A stretch of DNA of 37,939 nucleotides from Saccoglossus kowalevskii (taxonomy: Eukaryota; Hemichordata; Enteropneusta; Harrimaniidae), in contig NW_003135350.1 in the NCBI RefSeq assembly GCF_000003605.2, positions 372,831 to 410,769 on the forward strand, given 5' to 3'. The notes under the pieces were generated by a model. The model searched no databases, was not told where the DNA came from, and saw only the letters and a program-made list of their open reading frames with translations. This document shows, in pieces, positions 31,036 to 37,939 of this stretch (positions are counted from its first letter, which is position 1; each line of letters begins with the position of its first letter). The translations under genes and the position numbers were made by a program.

Positions 31036-34000
31036 TCTCTATCAAAGCAATTGCACACATGCTGGTATCAACGATCAATAAAGTGGCAGCAGAGAATGCA
31101 ATTCATTAAAATCAAATAATCAGACCTAAACCATTATCAAAGTATCCTAGTTTAATTATAAATCACTCTAATGTTTAGATCTGGTAGCTGGGGCAGTGGA
31201 ATACTAAAAATTCCATAACACTTGGCATAGTTTTTATTTTACATGATCTATCCACAATTGCAGAAATTTGACCTCAAAAGAATCTAGAACAGATATATGG
31301 CATAGCTTCCCCACAGGATACAACCCATTGGAGGAAGAGGGAGGGGGGGGGGGGGGATAGAAGAGCTATTCCCATACTGCACAGAAATCAACACTGGTTG
31401 ATCTCTCATTTGTCAATTGTGCAATACTATACATCACAAAACAAAGATTATATTCCCCTATGTTACAGCTGGGGTTAACGAACTCCCTATTTTGCATACA
31501 AAATACCCGCAAGACAAACAAATCAGACTTAAGCCTACAGCGTCCGATCAGGTACATTTGCATGTTTGGCATCCCAACATTTGTAGCAGTTATTGTCAAC
31601 TGCTAAGTATTTGTACAGTTGATCACTATGTTGACTATTCAATTTGATTCCATAATTTACTGACGTACTCAACAACATAATAGTCATTATGTTCAAGAAC
31701 TATCGAATGTCATTTACTTATATGTAAAATTACAAGATCCCAAGGTTGCCATTACTGCATTAGTTCAAACAACACACCGTACAGGTACTTTGCAAAACAA
31801 ACAACAGATCAGCAAAATACGTCCCTGGCTGCACTACATAGTCGGTCTCACTGATACAAACAATGTGATGATTATCAACACATATTCGCATTCTGCGTGT
31901 TTACCTTACGTCGCTGCGTTTAAACCCTTTTTAGTTATTGGTCAATAAATAAGTACAAATACATCACATGCAAATAAAATTTTATTTTATTTTAATATGT
32001 TACTTTGTACTACAAGTTATAAAATTTAATAAGATATTCTTTTTTCGCATCTTTGTTCTTTGACCATAGTTGATTTTACTATGTGATTAACATTTTTTCA
32101 ACCAGCTACAATTTATTCTCACCTCCATTCTTGACAACGGTGGTTGCATAGGAACCCATGACGTAATGTATATTGTGTATGCCTAGTGTTTACTTATTGT
32201 TTTGCTCAGTCAGATTTCAGATTATCGAGGGAGGGGGAGGAAGGGGAGGGAGAGGGAAGGGGGGTCAATCTATAGTGTCATAAATAATAGAAATAACACA
32301 TCTTTGTTTATAGGGTTATAGGATGGATCAAATTATGCAACAAGTAATTGATTTATCAAAAGCCTTTTATAAGGTTTTGGTGAACACAGGTATGCAGACT
32401 GTCATGACAAGATCAATGTTGCGACAAGTTGTCCTGCATAAATAAAATATCCTATGACATACTTAAACTGAATTCAATAAGGTTATAAATAAATGATTTG
32501 TTTATTATTTTGACATTGACCTTCAGTGTCATGTGTGACAGTGTCAAGAAATAATTCATTACTTCCGAGTCACGGGCAATGTTCAAAACACTCTGTGATA
32601 TTGACGCATTCTGTCAGTTATTGCGGACATTATTTATGATAGTTAACCTTCAGTTGATGTCCATAGTGACTGTTCTCACACAATGGTTTACACATACATA
32701 TACACTAGTAAATTATCTTCACTTGAAGCGAGGGAGTTGTCACCTGCGTATGCGTCAGATGGCCATAGCGTGTATATGTTTACAAACAAGCGTCTACCCA
32801 TAAGCCTTTGGGCTTTTAGCATGTGTTGTTATCGTTGCTTGGGACTCAATTCCTGCTTTAATAGTGACGCTAAAATCAATGACTGTAAGTTTCATGGGTA
32901 AAATTAATAATATAAAAACAGTAAAAAATTCATTACATTTACAATCTACTGAAATCTATAATTACCAACTAAATCAGAGCAAAATATGAATTATTCTGTT
33001 AAATGGTTACTTAAAAATATCAACGGGTGATGCCATCACATGCCATACATGCATACCATGCTATGCCAATTACCATCAATCACCCTTAAAAAACAAAACA
33101 CACAAGTCAATGTACAACATGAATATGAAAAATGTTATGATCTTTCATAATTTTCAAAAAAGTTGATACCTGGCTAAAAAAAAAATACCATGGTACTATT
33201 ACTATTATATCGTAAGCGGAAGGCCAGAGTGTCTGCATGTGCACACAATTTGCGTTTTTTTCAATTATGAAACGATCATACACTAATGTCTCGACTCGCT
33301 GGTTATGCCATTACACTTACATTCCGCACTAAACAACAAACCAGCCAAGCAGTTTAAATGGTCAGAAAAAATAAAACAGTTTTTAAACTAAGATAACACC
33401 TACCATACAATAGCAAAAATTAAATATTAATTCATTATATGGAAGGTCACGCAGAAAACCAAAATTTTTCTGTTTTATGGTAGCAAAGCATATAGGGAAT
33501 CCACCCGAAAAGGGAACAGTTTTATTATCAACAGTTAAACTGCGTGTACCAGTCATCGAAAATATGGTAATTTATGTGTTTAAGAGAGTCATGCATGTAA
33601 TAAACTTTCCTGGTTTACTATATACTAGACACACAGCTTTGAAAATTATGCATAGAGCAGAGGATGTACAACCGCTAACATTTCCTTTAACAGAACTATC
33701 TCAAAGATTTCTCAGACTTGCATGAAAGAGTCCAATATATTGCACACATGATGGTGAATCAATTTGTTGTTCAAATCATCGAGGAATTGTCTCATCAAGC
33801 TGCAACACTAGGTTTGTAAATAGATTCTCCAACAGATTTGACAATAATAAAAAGATTAAAAAAGACTGCCATTGTGCAATAAATTTTATGTAAAGAACAT
33901 ATTTTACACATGTTGCATGAGACCAATGTCAACCATAGTAACGACATCCCCTGTCAGAAAGGGCTGAATAAAGGTATACTGTTTTAATTTCATGGCAATG

Positions 34001-34600
34001 TTTTATATTCACACTCCATATAAAGTAAAGCATACCTGAGAAATATTTTTTTAATAAGCAGGATAGCAACAATCTCATATTCTGGAACTAATAACAATCA
34101 TACAGCCATTTGTCCTCCAGTTTCCTGAGATAAGAAGAGGGTGCTTTGGGGGGGGGGGGGGTTCCAACAAATATGTCACAAACGAGCATTATATCAAATA
34201 CATCAGAGTCTTACCATACTCTACAAACGCACATCGTTTTATACCATGCACATTTCACACAAATTTACAGAAATATTGTACAGTGAATTTCATGTGCGCA
34301 TGAATGTTTTTTATGTAAAATATTTAAACATGATTTATGAATTTTAATGACGATTGAAAACAACTTAACCAATTACAACGCCTAAAAATACACCTGGTAT
34401 TAAATTGACCAATGACAAGACTGTATGAAGTGCAAGGTCTTCCAAAGTAAATAATATATAAATATTTACTAAATTCCTATAAAAAACATTCATGCTTCTA
34501 TGGAGTCAACTGCTAAATTACTCAATATTATTTCATTTATCTTGTTCATTACTATGTTTTTTTATATATTTTTTTTATAATTCCGCACCCACGCTGAATT
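31036..34600. other. Non-coding AT-rich stretch, probably intron of the PIK3R gene
   Basis: No exon is recognised. It holds G-runs at about 31,343-31,355 and 34,149-34,160, a G-rich polypurine tract at 32,228-32,264, and an X-box-like site at 32,143-32,156. It lies downstream of the PIK3R splice donor on the minus strand, so it is likely intronic unless the next exon is short and missed. Confidence 0.5.
32228..32264 (+). repeat. Polypurine G-rich tract, G-quadruplex candidate
   Basis: Six runs of three or more Gs, separated by one to three purines, lie within 37 bases of pure purine. The spacing meets the usual G4 pattern on the plus strand (template strand for the leftward PIK3R transcript). 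Confidence 0.7.
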
Positions 34601-34692
34601 TTATTTAAATATTCCAAAATGGAAACAAAATGGTTTCAGTCGGAAAGGTTTCAATGAATCAGTATTATGATGATGAAAAACGAAAAATATGA

Positions 34693-34702
34693 TACGTACG
34701 TT
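34693..34702 (-). promoter_or_regulatory. 5' splice site of the PIK3R exon
   Basis: On the minus strand CCCAAAC|GTACGTATC gives two overlapping GT choices: intron starting at 34,699 (AAC|GTACGT, preferred by consensus) or at 34,695 (TAC|GTATCA). The choice alters phase, so the next exon is needed to decide. Confidence 0.65.
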
Positions 34703-35045
34703 TGGGTGATGAGGTTTCCACATAGCCAGAGTCATTGCTAAAACCATCATCAAAGCTTGACTGGTTTGCTGGTGGAGGTGTGGGTACTGGCCTTCTCGGT
34801 TGAACTACTGGTCTAGTTCTGACAAACGTTTCTACAAATTCCACAAATGTTCCAGGGAAAAGACCTACTTCTTTTGTACGTTCATTGACGCCTTCCAGCC
34901 AACAATTGGGGTTTTCAACTGTGCCATTAAATTCAGGCGACGTTGCCACGGGATTTTCAACTATAAGTATGTCTCCTTTTGCGAGCTCCAAGTACCCGTC
35001 ATCGGAAAAATCGTGCATAGCCCTATACTTCGCCGTGACAGCCAT
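34700..35045 (-). CDS. PIK3R1: PI3-kinase regulatory subunit (p85 class), first coding exon with SH3 domain
   Basis: The p85 subunit stabilises the p110 catalytic subunit and brings it to tyrosine-phosphorylated receptors. The start is the ATG at 35,045 in AAAATGG context; upstream codons in this frame lack another ATG. Residues about 5-72 form an SH3 domain: AKYRAMHDF (ALYDY equivalent), LELAKGDIL, an enlarged loop (about 32-47) as in p85 SH3 domains, then WLEGVNERTKEVG and LFPGTFVEFV. This last block closely follows vertebrate p85 [23 protein letters not shown] in pattern. Residues about 76-92 are proline-rich (RPVVQPRRPVPTPPP), as expected after the SH3, followed by an acidic DSGYVE segment. 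The exon ends at a GT donor, AAAC|GTACGT (alternative four bases on), after about 115 codons. RhoGAP-like and SH2 exons would lie to the left, within or beyond the window; none is recognised. Confidence 0.92.
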
Positions 35046-35816
35046 TTTGAACGGTTTATCTCTTACTTCCTGTTCGCCAACAAATCGTCTGATCACGAAC
35101 CTAGCCCCGAGTAAAAAATGTATTTCCGCCTAGTCTGGAGATTATTGGCGGGTGAGGTTGACAGTGTCCACTTTGATAAGTTATATCGGTAATTCTAGAG
35201 TCTAACAGTTTGAAAACAGCAGCTTGTCAAGTTGAACAGTGCTGTAAACTAGCCCCGGAAACTTTCAGAAGTTTTGAAAAATTGCGACAGACAGTGTGAC
35301 TGACCAGTAAATATAGGGACAGCATGCATAATGTACAGTAGCCCTATTATTTCCGGGATCACACAAGGCACAGAGATAACAGAATTAGGCACACGTTTAT
35401 ACACGATTGATGATCTAGTTGTGCAAAGAGTCCATAGCAATCTACGTACCTACGCCCAAGCCATCAGACTGGCCGCCATGTTGACATCAATTTCATCAAA
35501 CGAGCGAGTTCAGTCCGAGTTGACTTACAAATCACCCCAAAATAACGTCTACTTGGCAGCTTTCATGCAATCAAATAACGTTCACTACTGGAAGGGAAGA
35601 CAAGGCAGTTCAGGATTCCACGTCTACTTGATGCTTTCGTAAATATCCGACGGAATAAACTGCAAACAGTACAGGATGCAAAAAGTACACATGGTTTGTA
35701 AAGCTGACTGACATACGTCACATGCAAATTTCTCACCCAGAGAGCGCCGCCAACGATATCAGAAAGAAACTTCGTCTTCTTTTGTTTTCTTGTACATATC
35801 GAGTTGGGATTTGGTC
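35046..35816 (-). promoter_or_regulatory. 5' UTR and promoter-like region of the PIK3R gene
   Basis: This is the sequence upstream of the start codon. It is less AT-rich than most of the window and contains AACATGGCGGC (35,472-35,482 on the minus strand), an exact YY1-type element often found at or just after transcription starts of TATA-less genes. A donor-like GCGTAG|GTACGTAG follows about 20 bases further downstream, so a non-coding first exon ending near 35,447 is possible. A 103-codon plus-strand ORF overlapping here (35,331-35,642) is not supported as a gene. Confidence 0.5.
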
Positions 35817-35925
35817 ATACATACCACAGTCAGCTGGCACACACGTGATAATGAAATAAATACAATATTTACTATATCGTATTTATTTTATTATCACGTG
35901 TGCGCCAGCTGACTGTGATACATAC
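35817..35925. mobile_element. hAT-like MITE with 8-bp TSD
   Basis: The element is 35,825-35,917 (93 bp). Its 39-bp arms (35,825-35,863 and 35,879-35,917) are inverted repeats with two mismatches and a 15-bp spacer, beginning CACAGTCAGCTGGC. ATACATAC flanks it on both sides (35,817-35,824 and 35,918-35,925), an 8-bp target duplication as made by hAT transposases. Each arm brings E-boxes CAGCTG and CACGTG. It lies about 780 bp upstream of the PIK3R start codon. Confidence 0.85.
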
Positions 35926-36710
35926 CTATGTTTACGATGACAACATTTTGATTCGCATTCAGTAACAATTAACCAAAACTTCACGGCAAAAAGACAGTTG
36001 GGAGGTCAAGAAGTATACTACAGCAAATTGAAAATAATGGTGTTGTCGTATATCTCTATTTTATTAGCAGTTTATACTAGTATAGGTTAAAGTTCAATAA
36101 GACTGGTCTTCATGAATAAGATTGGGTCGAACTAAGTGGATGTTGGCTGAATTCTAACCGCTTTATGTGTCACGGACACATGAGCGTTTCACAAGGATTC
36201 CATAAATGCATTTTGCCAAGATTCTGGTTTGTAGCATTATTACAATAAAATACTAGTACAGAGGTGGCAGTACAAACATTCCATGGGCGGCAAGATCTGT
36301 TCACCATCCCTCGTGCCAAATGCACGATTTTACTTTGAAATGTAGACCCTCTGAAATGCTATTTCCTGCAATTTTTGATGACACGAAGGGTTTCAGCCTG
36401 ATTTTTGGAGCGCCCCCCCCCCAGCATTGGGTAACCACCTTACTTGAATGTTTCAAAATCCAGATGAAGTCTATGATGGAGACAATTAATGACAGTCTAT
36501 GACACTGTATAGCGAGCTAAATCTCTATGAAATAATATTACAGAGTTGTTTTAAATAAATATTGGAAAAACAAAAGTATGCTTTATATTATTTGTTATGA
36601 ATTATTTTCCACTTTGCAGTTCCTTGTTTTTGTGGGTTCCCTTTTAAATGGGATTGTGACAAATAATCATGATAGTAAACTATCCTGAAGATATTCCTGG
36701 AAATGTTAAA
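35926..36710. other. Non-coding stretch
   Basis: No gene is recognised. A C-run at about 36,412-36,421 interrupts a 60-codon chance ORF. Confidence 0.5.
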
Positions 36711-36921
36711 TACTGTAAAATGACTAATTTTCACTGGGTTTAAATTTCACTGATTTACCATTTCAGGCATATTCAGTGGGTTTTAAATTCACGGTTTTAT
36801 CATTTAGATAATATGTTTTATGCTAAATTTTACATATTCACTGGGTTTTAATTTAGCGCATTTTACAGTCAGCGAAATAAGCCAAATTAAAACCCTGTGA
36901 ATAATTAACCATTTTACAGTA
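36711..36921 (-). mobile_element. MITE-1 copy 3, inverted
   Basis: Matches 2,651-2,862 as the reverse complement. It begins TACTGTAAAATGACTAATTT, contains ATTTCAGGCATATTCAGTGG and ends ATTAACCATTTTACAGTA. Inverted arms and outer TA are intact, so this is the best-preserved pair of termini in the family. Confidence 0.82.
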
Positions 36922-37939
36922 CATTTATGGATTGCGCCCTCTAGAGTTTGGTGCAAGGAACACAAGAACTGAGCTTATTTTGAAATACCTGCTTCAAAGT
37001 ATCTAAACCAATGGATACATTTTTTTAAAGGCTTGGATATGGAAAATTAATTTTTGCACAAATTTCTTCCCAACAGATTATACAAATTTTATATTTTTTG
37101 TGACCCAAACATGTGATATATTATTTTGTTATCAGTCGTGGAAATTTTATAATTTTTTCTTAAATCTTGGTACAATTTCTTCAAGAAATTATCATACAAA
37201 ATAATAAAATTTCATCAGGGGGGGGGGGGGGCAGGCTATATTTTTCCCTACCATCAACAATTAGTCCTGAATTCCCTGGGCGATACGTGTTTTTTTCTGC
37301 AGTTGCTAACAAAATCCAAGAAAAAAAATGTATGATCACTAAACTATTTTTAAATAGCCATTTACCAATAGTTCCTACGGTAATGTAATCTCAAAATTTT
37401 GCTCATATACACATAGCGAAAAAATAATATGTACCCGGTAGTTATAAAATATGTCTTTATGGTTTCCCCAAATTATTGGTAATTTTTTACAAATACTACT
37501 TTTTTTATGAAATAATGTTTTAATAAAAATTACTGTTGAAATAGTTTCAAAATGACCCCTTTTTGCATGTTTCAAGACTTTCTCCTCAAAGTTGATGACT
37601 GATGTCTAAATCAATAATTATATACAACACTTTGAAAACACAAAAAGAGGATAATTTGAGTCCTTGGGTTCACTATTTGAGAGGGGGTTGGCTGCCTAAT
37701 TTTGTGTGAAAAAAAATCCCAGCATGTGATTAAAAACCAAAAACTAAAAAAGGACTGTAAAAAAAAAATAGAAAAACGTGGATAGGAAATTGTTGAAAAA
37801 AATCGTACAGCCCTCCCACAATGGATGACTTTTTTGAGGGACTACTCGTTTTAAATGTGGGTGAATTCAAAATAAAAAATTCCTTAAAAAATTATTCATT
37901 TTGGCAGGGAATCATTTTAAACTTTTCATGTAAGAGAGA
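36922..37939. other. Non-coding AT-rich stretch
   Basis: No gene is recognised. It holds a G-run of about a dozen at 37,219-37,230 and many A and T tracts. ORFs here span homopolymers and look random. Confidence 0.55.

Noticed and set aside
34800-35133. Two plus-strand ORFs opposite the SH3 exon
   Set aside because: They are antisense shadows of a clearly conserved coding exon.
35331-35642. Plus-strand ORF of 103 codons upstream of PIK3R
   Set aside because: It overlaps the promoter-like region and YY1-type motif, has no known domain, and is better explained as a chance frame.
1-37939. tRNA, rRNA and spliceosomal RNA genes
   Set aside because: I found no cloverleaf with a GGTTCGA-type B box and no recognisable rRNA or snRNA core. 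This was by eye, so a covariance-model scan could still find one.

Overview
This looks like an AT-rich metazoan genomic window, most likely from a marine invertebrate. The grounds are a recognisable animal signalling exon with a splice donor, coding islands separated by many kilobases of non-coding DNA, abundant non-autonomous transposon relics, minisatellites and one assembly gap of 80 Ns (11,295-11,374). Nothing bacterial is visible: there are no operons, no long ORFs and no ribosome binding sites. The species cannot be fixed from the sequence. A hemichordate, cephalochordate, lophotrochozoan or cnidarian would all fit, and naming one would be a guess.

The only gene I identify firmly is the first coding exon of a class IA PI3-kinase regulatory subunit (p85 / PIK3R family) on the minus strand at about 34,700-35,045. 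It encodes the N-terminal SH3 domain and a proline-rich segment, then ends at a GT donor. Its transcription runs leftward, so much of the window below 34.7 kb may be its first coding intron. A promoter-like stretch lies upstream (to the right), with an exact YY1-type motif near 35,472. A 93-bp inverted-repeat MITE with a perfect 8-bp target duplication sits about 780 bp upstream of the start codon.

The most unusual object is a 1,508-bp element at 24,321-25,828. It has perfect 71-bp terminal inverted repeats and a perfect 9-bp target-site duplication, and it carries a small ZAD-like CxxC...CxxC protein gene (25,089-25,436). Beside that gene is a decayed duplicate (about 24,680-24,930) with a lost start codon, an internal deletion and a cysteine-to-stop change. 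No transposase is visible. The architecture resembles a Mutator-like element carrying gene cargo.

From left to right the rest is repeats. 0-2.3 kb: a hairpin-ended repeat (family A) and relics of it. 2.6-2.9 kb: MITE-1, with other copies at 15.7 and 36.7 kb. 5.6 kb: MITE-2, with other copies at 22.8 and 27.2 kb. 8.3-10.0 kb: family C fragments, then a degenerate family A array ending in a near-copy of the left edge of the window. 10.06-10.79 kb: a 31-bp minisatellite with a 187-bp higher-order repeat. 11.1-11.93 kb: a 56-bp minisatellite containing the gap. 12-21 kb: mostly featureless AT-rich DNA with small duplications and a perfect 42-bp palindrome. 21.4-21.6 kb: an isolated less AT-rich island that may be an exon or a small RNA/SINE. 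22.9-24.0 kb: two copies of a hairpin-ended repeat (family D). 24.3-25.8 kb: the TIR element. 26.5-27.0 kb: a roughly 95-bp tandem repeat. 28.0-28.45 kb: a CpG-rich promoter-like island with the TCTCGCGAGA motif and a possible short first exon. 28.5-34.5 kb: mostly featureless. 36-38 kb: repeats and homopolymers.

Most short ORFs here start at GTG or TTG, or fall in repeats, and I do not count them as genes.
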